NCBI GenBank assembly: GCA_037783415.1
Contig: JAZGTN010000085.1
Span: 2,475,501-2,539,500, forward strand
DNA length: 64,000 bases
Origin: Leptasterias polaris
Taxonomy: Eukaryota; Echinodermata; Asteroidea; Forcipulatida; Asteriidae
Direction: 5' to 3'
Below the pieces are notes generated by a model. It had not been told where the DNA came from and did no database searches. It saw nothing but the letters and a program-made list of their open reading frames with translations. Below are positions 25,201 through 32,459 of this stretch, one piece after another (position 1 is the first letter of the stretch; each line of letters opens with the position of its first letter). A program made the position numbers and the translations under genes.

Positions 25201-28200
25201 CAGCGCAGTACCACCCAGGTACCACCGCAATAATGGAGGCGTATCTGCTGCCACCAAGAGTTCAAGATCAGTGAAGGATTGCTGTATACAGTGCTTTACA
25301 CACATCGGTGTATTGATAAATACCACATAATATTCATTATCCCCAATACAAAGTTGACATCTATTAAACTGTTGCGGTACCAGCTGTTAACCCTTTAGTC
25401 ACTGTTCCGCCCGAAACCGCCCAGCCATTTACTCACTGGACCGCCCAAAACCGCCCGAGATTAAACAACACTTTGTATCTTGGGTTTTACACATGCTAGC
25501 GGGTTGCAGCAAACAGCCGTCGAAAGAGCGTGATCTAAAGATTGCGCCAGTCTAAAAATATCCCGTGGTCACCATTGACAAAAACCAAGTAATCTCCTTC
25601 CAAAGGTTCAAAGGTTGGAAATCTAGCACGACGTGTCAATGCTTCTCTGTGTGCGTACCGTATCGTATGTACAATGCATTACGCGCACACACGCACTATA
25701 ATGTATACTACGAAAGCGACGATGTTTCCCTGGGCTTTCGCCATGTTTTTCACACATTATTGAAAGGAGTTTACATTGTAGAGGAAATTTATTGTTATCC
25801 ATAAGTAATATAGACAAGATTGTTCATTTCTAAAGGTATGTTTTGATATTATTTCAATCACTTTGTCAACATTTTCTTCTTGTTTGAAACGACAGCAAAG
25901 TTGAAAAAGTTGTGTGCACAACTTTCCGTGAAACACTGACGCTAACGTAATGCAAACTAACAGTTGTCTATTTTCGTTGTGTGTCAACACATTTACAATC
26001 TGAAAGCTTCAATTCAATAAAAGCAAATACATATCTGTGTGAATCATTCGAAAGATAATTTTATCCTCTACAAAATAAACCAAACTTGTAATACAAAAAA
26101 ATAATTACAATGGAAGTTATGATACGACTTCCAGATAGTGCATTAATTCGATGACTTTTCCCCGCCCTGCTCAGTGAGTAAATGACTTTGTTGAATTTGC
26201 TCGTAAGTGCTAAAGGGTTAAAATATAGGATTCAAACTGCCTCTAGCTACTGGGTAGTCTCGGTGGTCTAGTTGGTAAGACATCTGCTCTAGAATGGCAA
26301 AGGTTGTGGGTTCGAATCCCACCCGAGTAATATGCCTGTGGATTGTTTTCATAGGGCTGGGAAAGTACTGAGTATACAGTGCTGTACACATATCGGTGTA
26401 AGGGAGCGATTTCGTCCAGCAATTTTGCCAAGAAATTAGACTCAAACTTTTTTATGTGCACACTGAATGCTAATATTGAGTAGCAACTCCTGATTTTTGA
26501 GTAGCAACTGATACATTTTGTGTAGCATATTGCTCTGCTATACAAGGGAAATCGTTCACTGGGTGTATGGGTAAAACCAGTTAATATTCTTCATTCCTCA
26601 TGCAAATTTGATGTCTATTAAAGGCACTGAACACGTTTGGTAAATACTCAAAATATATATTAGCATAAAAACTTACTTGGTAACGAGCAACGGAGAGCTG
26701 TTGATAGTATAAAACATTGTGAGAAACCACTCCCTCTGAAGTAACGTAGTTTTTGAGAAAGGGGTAACTTCTCACTAAAATAATAAAAGACTTCATGCAT
26801 GAAGCCTTTTATTAGCATCTGAAAGCACAATATTGTCCAACAAGGGTGTTTTTTCTTTCTTTATTTTCTAGCAACTTCGATGACCAATTGAGCCCAAATT
26901 TTCACAGGTTTGTTATTTTATGCATATGTTGGGATACACCGAGTGACAATACTGGTCTTTAATAATAATAATAATAGTGGCTTCTTATATAGCGCTCATA
27001 TCCGTCACTCAGTGACGCTCAAGGCGCTTCAACAGTCAGTATTTTCCTGCAAGGTATATATGTAGAGCTACTTTTTGAATTTTGAGACCTATTTCTTTAC
27101 ATAGCACCATGTAATGGTTTACAAGGTGCTGTGGCGCAATATGCAGACAATCAAACCAGGAACACCGGGGCAAACCCCTTCTCTTTTCGATAAGTGCACT
27201 GGGTTCTTTTACGTGCATTACACAACACACGGGACCAACGGCTTTACGTCCCATCCGAAGGACGAAGCAATAATGGTTAAGTGTCTTGCTTAATAAGGAC
27301 ACAAGTGTCACGACCGGGACTCGAACCCACACTCTGCTGAACAGAAACACCAGAGCTTGAGTCCGGTGCTCTTATCCGCTCGGCCACGATAATTACCAAA
27401 CATGTTCAGTGCCTTTAAACGTGTTACTGTTGTTTAAAGCTCTGCATGGTGTGGAGAATAGGGTACAACTATAACGAGTAAACTTAAAGGTACAACCATG
27501 TGTTCGACTAGAGCTTTGTCTGACATCTTGTAATCATTTTTCTTTCAGGTCATCAGCCTGATATTTTAATGTGCTCTTCATAGATATTGCCATTCTTTAA
27601 AACTTGACAATCTTGCAGATGCAACCAAATTGTAACCAGTCATTTCTTAAGCTAGAGGTTTGAATTGAATTGAAATGGTTTTTTAATATAGACCTTTCTT
27701 TTGCAACGTCACAGCCCGAGTTTTTGCCAACCCAGGTTGGAAAAGTACGGAAAGCTGTAACTGCAAATCAAAAACAGATTGCCACAGTTTGTAGCAGTGT
27801 TACACAAATATTCAAAAATAGTGTTGAATTTGTTGGAAACAAATCAACCAATCATGGAAGGTATTTCCGTTCATGAATCTTTACAGAAAATGTTGAATTT
27901 GGTCACAACATTTTTTAAAACGATTGAATGTTTTGCTAACATTCGGCCGTCCATGCCAACCGGCGCACTTTGTTTATCAACAAAAGAAAGGTCTATAAAC
28001 ATCATCGAAGGCAGAGGCCAAATAAGAAATTTGTTTGCCGATAAATTATATATTTTTTAAACTATATGAAAATATACACATTATAAGACGTAATGCATTG
28101 TACATTCACATACACACACACATAAACATATACAACATAAAAAAGAAGTACTTAAAAAATACAATGGAAAGAAAAACATTGTAAAAAAAAAACAGAACAA

Positions 28201-30788
28201 AGATTTTTTGTTTTTTAAATTTAATAAATGAATTCAATTGAAATGATTGATTGACTTTTCCCCCAGTTACCCATCGTCAACTCCTCCAGCCAAGCAACAG
28301 AAGACAGACACAGAGCCTCAGGCGTTCACAGTCCCAAATATCATCCAAGGAGAGGTTGCCAGACTCTCCTCTAAGTTCAGAGTCAGCCTAGATGAGGCGC
28401 ACCACCTAGGAGGCAACGATGTACACCTCATCTGCAGATTAGGTACAAGATTGATGTGAAGTTGCTAATACTTACAGGGCTCACCCTTAACACTAGCCTG
28501 GCAAACATTAAGGGAATAAAAGAGTAGCAATGAGGTTTTAAACGGCTGTTTCAAACCTAATCACTACTCTTTTATTCCCATTCATATATGCCCTTTTTGT
28601 TAAAAAGCGTAATAATGTTCAGAAATCTGTAAAACATTTCTGTAAATTTTCAATTTCTGTCACGTCCTCGGGCTCAATTTCATGAAGGGTGCGCTAATTG
28701 TTTTTACATTGAGTACCAGTATGTGTTGATCGCGTTAAGCATAAAATAGTGCCTGTGTAACGCGTATGTTTGAACACTTCTCACTGTGTTTGTATTGCAC
28801 GTCTAAACATGGCCATGTGATCCCCTCTCAACCAATCAGAGTGGATAAACTGTCCCGGGTATTTATGAATGTCTAGTCAAACCTGCTCGGGCTAGTAAAC
28901 ACCACTTCTCAACTTGCCTTGTGGGCTTACTAAAAACTGTGCGACCTACTCGTTTAAAATGCTTACATTTCTTCCTTTTCAAACGTGAATAACACATTTT
29001 TAAAGGGTGTTGATTTATTTTTTAAAAGCTCTTTTGTATTTTATATTTCCAGAGGACAAGCGATTACCCAGCGTACCTCCGATTTCCGTCACCGTCCCTC
29101 ACAGTTATCCCTCCGTCAGCCCTCACTGTGACACAACTACCCAAGAATACAGTAAGTATTTCCCTCGTATTTTGAACAAGAATTTGAAACTCTAAATGCA
29201 CGGCCAGGCACTGTCACAAATTCATCAAAACTCAGTAAATCAACACCCAAATACTGGACTTCTGAGAAGGTTTCTATGCTTTGAATTAGTGGTTTGAGGT
29301 ATAGTACCAAATCTATCTAATTCAAGCAAAGCCGTGCAAAGGAAAATAGAAGATTTTGGTTTGCTAAGGCCTCGTCCCAATTGTAAATATTGGCCCTTTC
29401 GCTCGTCGGGGTGTTTAAACTCTTTAGAGCCTAGATAATTAGATAAATATATCAATTAATGGGTAGCTAATGGACTCAAGTAATCCTAGAAAATATTGAG
29501 GCATGAAAAGAAGGCACTTAGATGTAAAAATTCTTGGGAAATGCACATATTTTTAAATATATATATATATTGGATGGTGTGGTAGTAAATATTGGCCCTT
29601 TCACTCGTCGGGATAAGTCGGGGGTTTTGCCACGCCCCTAACAGCTTTGCTAATTAGAAAAATACATCAATTACTGGGTAACTAAAAGACTCAAATAATC
29701 CTAGACAATAGCTTGGCATGAAAAGAAGTCACTTAGATGTAAACATTCTTGGGAAATGCACAGAAAGTATTTTTTCTAATATACCTTAATGGTGTGGTAT
29801 GAAATATCGGCCAGTTCAAAGATTTGGGTATAGTTTAGGGTTGGCCATGCACTTAAGGGCAATAACTCTCAGTATGAGAAATTCAAATTGAAGCAGTCAC
29901 TTGTGACTGACTGAGTTTCTCAAAATTCCGAATGGTAGGAACGTTCTAAATATATCGATTAAGTATTCCAGCATGCGTTCATGGACTGGTCCGTTGGACT
30001 GTTGGAACGTTCACAGTGCCAATGCACTTTAGTCTCTAGTGAAGGAATGTTCCAGAAGTTGATAGAACGTTGTGGTCCAGCAGAACGTTTTGGCGGTCCA
30101 TTGATTCTTACGGGAACGTTCCTGGCATATATCAATCAATCAAGTCGAGGCCATACAGCATCTCGAGCCTTTCCAGGGATCTTCGTCCAAATGACCCGGT
30201 CCAGCAGGCAAGTATGCAGCTCTTCAGCGCTGGTCAAACCTCTGTCCCGTTTCAGCAAGTCCATGAAGGAGAAACATCTTCTTGAGAATAGTAGGGCTAG
30301 CGGCAGGCTCCAGGTGACGTACGCAGTGCCCTGCAAGCTTGAGACGGTGTTAACGAATCTTTTCAATTACCTTTGACATGCCAGCGTAGAGGCCTACATT
30401 TCTCATGTGATCCTGCCATGAGATGTTCAGGGCCATACGCAGCATCCTGGTGTAACAACCTTCCAGAGACTTCTCGATCTTAATAGTAGTGACTGTGAGG
30501 GTCCAGGTCTCGAATCTATAACATGCAATACTATTGAGCCGCTGCCAGAAGCAAATCTTTGTAGTCGGACAATATTCAAATCTAACTTGCAAAATGGCTC
30601 GCTTATTTATTTGATAACATTTGTCTCCTCTTTTCTTCTTTCCAGACCAGACGCCTTTCCTTCTGTCTGTTCAACGAACTCTTCTGTCACAACTCAAGCG
30701 AATGCCGGATCGATTCTCTCTGACTCAGATGCTGGATGTGTGGGAGATGTGTATCCGCAAGTGCTGTCTAAATACTATCTCTGCATAA
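1276..30788 (+). CDS. MED15: Mediator complex subunit 15 (MED15), last 17 coding exons
   Basis: MED15 is a nuclear Mediator tail subunit that binds activators through an N-terminal KIX domain and links them to RNA polymerase II. Exons by GT-AG sites and matching phases: 1276-1335, 2818-2952, 3107-3225, 5546-5650, 5813-5884, 6580-6738, 7371-7424, 11528-11581, 13847-13897, 19283-19329, 21326-21462, 22033-22212, 23705-23838, 24799-24962, 28267-28442, 29053-29151, 30646-30788 (TAA at 30786). They give 628 residues without an internal stop. Exon 2 starts [10 protein letters not shown], the segment after KIX in MED15. A Q-rich middle follows, then the conserved C-terminal part: [16 protein letters not shown] (22033 exon), [30 protein letters not shown] (24799 exon), [27 protein letters not shown] and PFLLSV near the end. 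The first visible exon begins in mid-codon after an acceptor, so the KIX exons lie upstream. Three adjacent short exons are duplicates of each other. Family identification is firm; exact use of the optional NAGNAG acceptor at 7371/7374 is not. Confidence 0.95.
1450..1823. mobile_element. hAT-like MITE with CAGGGCTCGAA termini
   Basis: The ends are inverted copies: CAGGGCTCGAATTT at 1450 and AAATTCGAGCCCTG ending at 1823. A CAGGG start is typical of hAT elements. TAATG occurs at both flanks, although a perfect 8-bp target duplication is not obvious. There is no transposase. It lies in the MED15 intron after 1335. Confidence 0.7.
1974..2345. repeat. Imperfect minisatellite, roughly 55-60 bp units
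   Basis: A unit with ACTCACATACCCTGACTAC, TCTGGAGGCTACCATGTC and a variable AGAGGGAGG part recurs about six to seven times with substitutions and small indels. It is intronic in MED15. Short open frames across it are repeat artefacts. Confidence 0.8.
2476..2650 (-). mobile_element. tRNA-derived SINE fragment, family C
   Basis: On the minus strand this contains the same 3' body as the copies at 26255 and 47503: an ACTCGAG remnant of the tRNA-like head, a GGCCTCGGGAAAG segment, and a CTGAGTACAGTATACGG-like tail. It is degraded and lacks an intact B box. Confidence 0.5.
3571..4476. mobile_element. TIR element of about 0.9 kb, non-autonomous
   Basis: Terminal inverted repeats TACCGTAATTTCCTGCGGAT (3571) and its complement ending at 4476 bound the segment. 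Inside each end are subterminal ATAAGGCGCA / AGATAAGACGC repeats. No transposase ORF is visible. It occupies the intron between MED15 exons 3107-3225 and 5546-5650. Superfamily not assigned. Confidence 0.75.
4562..4890 (+). mobile_element. tRNA-Leu-derived SINE, family A, near full length
   Basis: The head reads GTGGCCGAGCGGTTAA (A box), a CTCAAGC anticodon loop (CAA, Leu type), a long variable arm as in class II tRNAs, and GGTTTGAGTCCCGG (B box). The body has a GTCCTTGAGCAAGA motif and an AGATGGGACATAAAGCCG motif. Other copies: 19525 (+), 23354 (+), 20560, 21090, 27088 and 56995 (all -). Confidence 0.85.
4990..5445. repeat. Dispersed repeat bounded by ATT/AAT triplet runs
   Basis: The segment begins with an AAT triplet run followed by TTTATATAGCGCCTAA, and ends GCGCTATACAAGAACTGC followed by an ATT run. 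The mirrored GCGC plus triplet-repeat ends suggest an inserted repeat. A similar arrangement begins the repeat at 32460 and ends the SINE at 26962. No coding potential was recognised. Confidence 0.5.
6110..6470 (-). mobile_element. tRNA-derived SINE, family B
   Basis: On the minus strand a degenerate head with GGTTTGAATCCCGG (B box) is followed by TTGCTTCTCTTCACCCAGG, a body with GGTACCTGCAAGGG, and a tail with GCGCTACATGTATAAG. It matches 14690-14995 along its length. It is intronic in MED15. Confidence 0.7.
6580..6738 (+). other. MED15: MED15 polyglutamine exon
   Basis: This 53-codon, phase 0-0 exon of MED15 encodes [15 protein letters not shown] followed by about 36 residues that are almost only Gln, broken by Leu about every fifth residue and one Arg. 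CAG and CAA codons are mixed, which usually makes such a tract more length-stable than pure CAG. Q/L-rich stretches of this kind are a hallmark of MED15 and are thought to act as low-complexity interaction regions. Confidence 0.9.
6885..7060. mobile_element. MITE fragment, GGTAGGGTCAT family (family D)
   Basis: Starts TTTAAGGTAGAGTCAT and continues with AATAAAAGTCACAGGTGAAA and TTTCAGCTGA, as in the copy at 53720-54530. The right end is missing. Nothing else was recognised between here and the next exon at 7371. Confidence 0.45.
7425..8395. other. MED15 intron sequence, nothing recognised
   Basis: AT-rich sequence after exon 7371-7424. Short open frames here lack recognisable motifs or splice support. 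Confidence 0.6.
8400..9640. repeat. Diverged minisatellite of about 130-bp units, split by a MITE
   Basis: Units containing TCCATGAGTACAAGTCAAG, TATTTCTGTGAGTGCTAG, TGAGTACTAGTACGAG and AAAGTACACGAGTACGAG recur from 8400 to 9172 and resume at 9537-9640. The gap is exactly the TTAA-flanked element at 9177-9532, so the array predates that insertion. Copies differ by many substitutions. Confidence 0.8.
9177..9532. mobile_element. TTAA-flanked MITE, family 1
   Basis: TTAA at 9173-9176 and 9533-9536 flank inverted ends AGGCACTTAACACGTTTGG and CCAAACATGTTCAGTGCCT. The interior carries the family's shared segments (ACGTAGTTTTTGAGAAAG; TTTTCACAGGTTTGTTATTT). Other copies: 20811, 26622, 33627, 49826 and 52701. 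Target-site choice is piggyBac-like; there is no transposase. Confidence 0.85.
10035..10545. mobile_element. TTAA-flanked foldback element with about 60-bp inverted ends
   Basis: TTAA at 10031-10034 and 10546-10549 bound an element whose ends are inverted copies of about 60 bp (left includes CTGTGGCTGTACATGGAATT, right its near-complement). It is inserted in the hAT-like MITE and itself contains the element at 10141-10454. Confidence 0.85.
10141..10454. mobile_element. Inner MITE with AAGCTCTTTTCACACT ends
   Basis: The left end AAGCTCTTTTCACACT and right end GTGAAAAGGGCTTT are inverted copies. The interior is unusually GC-rich and holds several small palindromes built on CCCCGG. It is the third level of a nest of insertions. 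Superfamily not assigned. Confidence 0.65.
10815..11044. mobile_element. Short TIR element, copy 1 of 2
   Basis: The left end includes TATAGATAGTTCCCAG and GCCATCTTTACGGGCA; the right end includes TGCCCGTAAAGATGGCC and ACCTATCTATAG. The interior is CpG-rich. A second diverged copy is at 48765-48965. Confidence 0.65.
11045..11527. other. MED15 intron sequence, nothing recognised
   Basis: AT-rich sequence leading to the polypyrimidine tract and acceptor of exon 11528-11581. I see no repeat shared with other parts of the window. Confidence 0.6.
11582..12560. other. MED15 intron sequence, nothing recognised
   Basis: Follows exon 11528-11581. It contains no supported gene and no inverted ends that I can pair. 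Confidence 0.55.
12566..12797. mobile_element. Foldback MITE with central 30-bp palindrome
   Basis: CTTGTCAAAATTAGTCCAGG at 12566 is matched in inverse by CCTGGATTAATTTTGACAAG ending at 12797. At 12730-12759 there is a perfect 30-bp palindrome centred on GAATTC (arm TTTGACATTGGAGAA), whose outer sequence repeats the TTGACA motif of the termini. Confidence 0.75.
12822..13114. mobile_element. hAT-like MITE, family H
   Basis: CAGGGATGAG at the left and CTCATCCCTG at the right are inverted ends. AGAATG(CA) flanks both sides, consistent with an 8-bp target duplication. The interior matches 34554-34822 and the outer part of 9951-10710 (GCCTGGTGAA, TTCAGACTTTTTTG). Confidence 0.75.
13115..13846. 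other. MED15 intron sequence, nothing recognised
   Basis: No gene, RNA or clear repeat is supported. It ends at the acceptor of exon 13847-13897. Confidence 0.55.
14385..14605. repeat. Dispersed repeat, copy 2 of 3
   Basis: Same order of motifs as 975-1175 and 32700-32995 (ATTCCTCGGACTAGAG, GGGGCAAGC, CTCAAGGTTGCTGTAC, CATTGTACCAGACATT). Confidence 0.6.
14690..14995 (-). mobile_element. tRNA-derived SINE, family B
   Basis: The minus strand reads a head with GTGGTTAAGTCATCGG and B box GGTTTGAATCCC, then TTGCTTCTCTTCACCCAG, GGTACCTGCGAAGG and a tail with GCACTATATAAGAAC. It is a second copy of the 6110-6470 element. Confidence 0.75.
15000..16070. other. MED15 intron sequence before the satellite
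   Basis: AT-rich, with homopolymer runs (a T/A-rich stretch at 15885-15965). No gene, RNA or clear repeat family was recognised. Confidence 0.55.
16071..18326. repeat. 16-bp satellite, about 141 tandem copies
   Basis: The unit is GAGCTCGCATGYTTTY, strictly 16 bp with almost no indels over 2.26 kb. Only two positions vary freely: T/C at base 12 and C/T at base 16. The 5' third is mostly ...ATGTTTTC; from about 16930 on, GCATGT and GCATGC units alternate, giving a 32-bp higher-order repeat. Each unit contains the palindrome GAGCTC, and about half contain GCATGC. Because no stop codon can arise in any frame except through rare mutation, both strands are open for hundreds of codons. That openness is not evidence of a gene. 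It lies in the intron between MED15 exons 13847-13897 and 19283-19329. Confidence 0.97.
18710..19064. mobile_element. TTAA-flanked MITE, family 2
   Basis: TTAA at 18706-18709 and 19065-19068. Ends AGGCCCTGTACACTATTGG and CCTGTATAATACCT. The interior has a TATCGCGCGCGATA palindrome and CACAAATGTTCACAGATTC. A close copy is at 45406-45758; fragments at 37750-38100 and 44486-44640. It shares the TTTTCACAGGTTTGTT segment with family 1. Confidence 0.85.
19525..19915 (+). mobile_element. tRNA-Leu SINE, family A, interrupted by a 167-bp element
   Basis: Runs from the variable arm/B box (AGTGTGGGTTCAAGTTCCGG) through the body to TGGTGCTATGTAAAGGAA. At 19694-19860 an element with ends GGGGTGGATTTCACAAAG and CTTTGTGAAATCCACCCC interrupts the SINE. 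Its interior repeats AGGACTAGTCCTA palindromes. Confidence 0.8.
19939..20455. mobile_element. TIR element with GGGTGCGTTCGATTAGC ends
   Basis: GGGTGCGTTCGATTAGC at the left and GCTAATCGAACGCACCC at the right; the core GCTAATCGAACGC is repeated internally near 20006 and 20400. No ORF. The superfamily is uncertain because no clean target duplication is visible. It sits directly after the SINE end. Confidence 0.75.
20560..20720 (-). mobile_element. SINE family A fragment
   Basis: The minus strand contains the SINE body (TTGAGCAAGACACTAAAA, CCTTTGGCTGGGACATTAAG) without the tRNA-like head. Confidence 0.55.
20811..21080. mobile_element. TTAA-flanked MITE, family 1, internally deleted
   Basis: TTAA at 20807-20810 and 21081-21084. 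Ends AGGCACTGAACACGTTTTG and CGTGTCCAGTGCCT. At 270 bp it is about 100 bp shorter than other copies. Confidence 0.85.
21090..21305 (-). mobile_element. tRNA-Leu SINE, family A, abutting a MED15 acceptor
   Basis: The minus strand carries the variable arm and B-box region (GTGTGGGTTCAAGTCACGG) and the body (TTGAGCAAGATACTTTACC; CCTTCAGATGGGACAC). Its head end lies about 20 bp upstream of the acceptor of exon 21326-21462. Confidence 0.7.
21463..22032. other. MED15 intron sequence, nothing recognised
   Basis: No clear repeat family and no gene. The reading frame of exon 21326-21462 continues open past its donor for about 75 codons, but the next exon joins in phase only through the donor at 21463. 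Confidence 0.55.
22302..23346. repeat. 45-bp minisatellite, about 23 copies
   Basis: The unit consists of GGTGACTTTAGTTGACTGCA, CTCATACCCCCTCTTCC and TTACCAAT. Length is exactly 45 bp in nearly all copies, so open frames run through it in both directions (15-residue period). The first and last units have TTACCATAGG instead of TTACCAATGG. It lies in the intron between MED15 exons 22033-22212 and 23705-23838. Confidence 0.95.
23354..23548 (+). mobile_element. SINE family A, 5'-truncated
   Basis: Begins inside the body (GACACTTAACCATTATTGC) directly after the minisatellite and ends TGGTGCTATGTAAAGGAA. It lacks the tRNA-like head. Confidence 0.75.
23839..24798. other. MED15 intron sequence, nothing recognised
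   Basis: No gene, RNA or clear repeat is supported between exons 23705-23838 and 24799-24962. Confidence 0.55.
25013..25289. repeat. 107-bp near-perfect inverted repeat (hairpin)
   Basis: The arms 25013-25119 and 25183-25289 are reverse complements with a single mismatch that I can find, separated by a 63-bp loop. The left arm starts about 50 bp after the donor of MED15 exon 24799-24962. In RNA this forms a long double-stranded stem. The right arm abuts a fragment of a SINE family C tail. Confidence 0.95.
25391..26217. mobile_element. TTAA-flanked element with CCCTTTAG ends (piggyBac-like)
   Basis: TTAA at 25387-25390 and 26218-26221. Ends CCCTTTAGTCACT and AGTGCTAAAGGG. TTAA followed by CCC is the classical piggyBac terminal form. 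Subterminal CCGCCC repeats occur at the left and CCCGCCC at the right. It is 827 bp long with no transposase. Confidence 0.75.
26255..26420 (+). mobile_element. tRNA-derived SINE, family C
   Basis: A box TGGTCTAGTTGG with a paired D stem GTCT/AGAC, a TCTAGAA loop, and T arm GTGGGTTCGAATCCCAC with a perfect stem. About five of seven acceptor pairs hold. The tail reads GTACTGAGTATACAGTGC and CATATCGGTGTAAGG. Other copies: 47503-47665 (-), 55557-55672 (+), 2476-2650 (-). Confidence 0.8.
26622..27414. mobile_element. TTAA-flanked MITE, family 1, split by a full-length SINE
   Basis: TTAA at 26618-26621 and 27415-27418. Compared with the 9177 copy, the sequence is interrupted after GGTCTTT at about 26961 and resumes with ATAATTACCAAAC at about 27389. 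The insert is a complete SINE family A copy on the minus strand: tRNA-Leu-like head at 27393-27300, body, GCGCTATATAAGAAGCC and an ATT tail. Confidence 0.85.
27415..28266. other. MED15 intron sequence, nothing recognised
   Basis: AT-rich; an open frame at 27670-27876 has no recognisable motif. It ends at the acceptor of exon 28267-28442. Confidence 0.5.
28443..29052. other. MED15 intron sequence, nothing recognised
   Basis: No clear repeat or gene between exons 28267-28442 and 29053-29151. An AGAGTAGCAATGAGGTTT segment near 28520 has an approximate inverse near 28560. Confidence 0.5.
29384..29812. repeat. Direct duplication of an approximately 205-bp segment
   Basis: AATATTGGCCCTTTCGCTCG (29384) recurs at about 29588, and the following sequence is shared (ATCAATTA.TGGGTA, GACTCAA.TAATCCTAG, CATTCTTGGGAAATGCACA), ending before a third partial ATATCGGCC. 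Copies have diverged. Confidence 0.8.
30130..30590 (-). mobile_element. 3' end of a LINE reverse-transcriptase ORF, antisense in MED15
   Basis: The minus strand encodes, with one frameshift, [48 protein letters not shown] and, in another frame, [20 protein letters not shown]. This is the region after the RT domain in non-LTR retrotransposons. It lies in the last MED15 intron, opposite the direction of transcription. Truncated and decayed. Confidence 0.8.
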
Positions 30789-31277
30789 TATTGTATTCAA
30801 TGCGTGATGCAAATTATATTAACTGATGGCTAGGGGCACTTCGTTTGGGATTCTGCAAAATGAGTATTGGTCCCTAATTGGATCGGATAAATATTCTAGC
30901 ATGTGCTCGTGGACTGTTCCGTTAAGCCGCCGGAAGGTTCCATTTGGAACGTTCTAAATACTAGTGCGTGTATTCACTTGTGTACAATTGCTCACTTCTT
31001 CTGCTCAATGATGTAGTCCAGCGGACTGTTCTGGATGTCTAATGGATTGCGAGCATCTACCCATGAGAACATTATTTTGCGTCTAGAGATGCCGGACTTT
31101 CGAAATGCTCCCTTAAGGAAAAATACTATTTTTTTGATGATAGATCATGAGGCAATCTTTGTTGCTGACGGATCGGTAAAAAGTGTTGAGCACTTCTGAC
31201 AATGGTTGGCATTCCACCTGTTTTGTTTTGCAACCCACTTGTGGTTTGCAGCCCATAGTTTGCAGACTGCTGCTTTT
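30789..31277. other. MED15 3' flank (untranslated region or intergenic)
   Basis: Follows the MED15 stop. I see no AATAAA close to the stop; the first clear one is near 31828, beyond a MITE. The 3' end of the transcript cannot be placed. Confidence 0.4.
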
Positions 31278-31646
31278 AAGGTAGGGTCATGCTTTGGGAA
31301 AAATAGTATGTAATTTTATCTGAAAACCTACATGTTATAAGCATCCTTCAAATTATTATTGTCTAATGTGCCCCTGTTGATGAGAAATCAATAGAAATAT
31401 TTGAATCTCCAAAGATTTCCTAAAGGTAATTTTTGGAGATTCAGATTTCCGTGGTGTCTGACTAGAGATGCAGTTGGTATCCGCTGTCACCTCGTTAAAC
31501 GTGGATGGATTCAACAATCTTGATGAAAATACTGTGCCAGTTTTTTGCTGTCAACTAAAACTTTCGCAGGTGAATTTGATTGTATCTTTCTTGATAATTT
31601 GGCTTATTCATCAGCATTGACAAAAAACCAAACGATGACCCTACCT
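31278..31646. mobile_element. MITE family D (GGTAGGGTCAT ends)
   Basis: GGTAGGGTCAT at the left and ATGACCCTACC at the right, in a TTAA / TTTTAA context. The interior motif CGCTGTCACCTCGTTAAACG is shared with 36750-37120. Related sequence at 53720-54530. Confidence 0.7.
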
Positions 31647-32127
31647 TTTAAGGCAACAATTTCTGTATAATCAGAGGACCTTTGATGATTTACATTAGAA
31701 ACTGGAAACTGGAAAAATGCCATAAAATTTCAAATTTTAATAGCAACCTATTGTTTCACATAAAGTTTTTCTTGACAAAAATGGCATTCAATATTACACA
31801 TTCTGAAATCCAAGTACAAGTTGTAAATAAAGTGTATGGATCTTTCCATATGATTAACTTATTCAACCTTCTAGTCATACTTTTTCCTCACCAAACAAAT
31901 CTGAATTTATATAAAGTCCCTATTTTTTTCAAAGGAAAAAGATGTCGGCCAGAATGTCGAAAAAAATTTCTAAATGGTTGAAAATCAAACTTGGCCTTCA
32001 CTTACCCATGTGGCATAACAACACTGTCTTCAGTCCAGGAAATCCAAAAAGTAGTGTGTCTGATTTGTTCACTTCTGACACTTTTTCATGTTTTTACAGA
32101 TCAAACATGGGGAGACTGCCAACATAG

Positions 32128-32199
32128 GGCTAGATAGCTCAGTTGGTAGAGCGCCGGCACGTTAAACCGGAGGTCGTTGGTTCAAATACCGCTCTAGTC
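32128..32199 (+). tRNA. tRNA-Asn(GTT)-like sequence, probable pseudogene or SINE head
   Basis: The 72 nt fit the tRNA scaffold: acceptor GGCTAGA/TCTAGTC pairs throughout (one G-U), A box TAGCTCAGTTGG with D stem GCTC/GAGC, anticodon arm CCGGC-ACGTTAA-ACCGG, and B box GGTTCAAATAC. A run of five T follows within 5 bases, as a Pol III terminator would. Against function: base 33 is C rather than T, there is a C-A mismatch closing the anticodon loop, and two T-stem mismatches. Confidence 0.5.
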
Positions 32200-32459
32200 A
32201 ATTTTTCTTTGTTCAACCCAAAAACCAATTCACTAAAAATTTTGTGTGCAACAGGCTGACACACTCATTAAGAATAAAATGAACTTTTAAAACTCATAAT
32301 ACAAAATCCTTTATTATGAAAGTAACATGCATTCACTACGGGACATAGGCCGCCTAATAATTTTCTGTCTCCAGAAGTGATAACCAAATTCCTGGTCAAG
32401 TCTGTCAGAGATGATCACCAAAATGGCAGTTTGAAAAGCATGTGTGCGGTCTGTGACAT

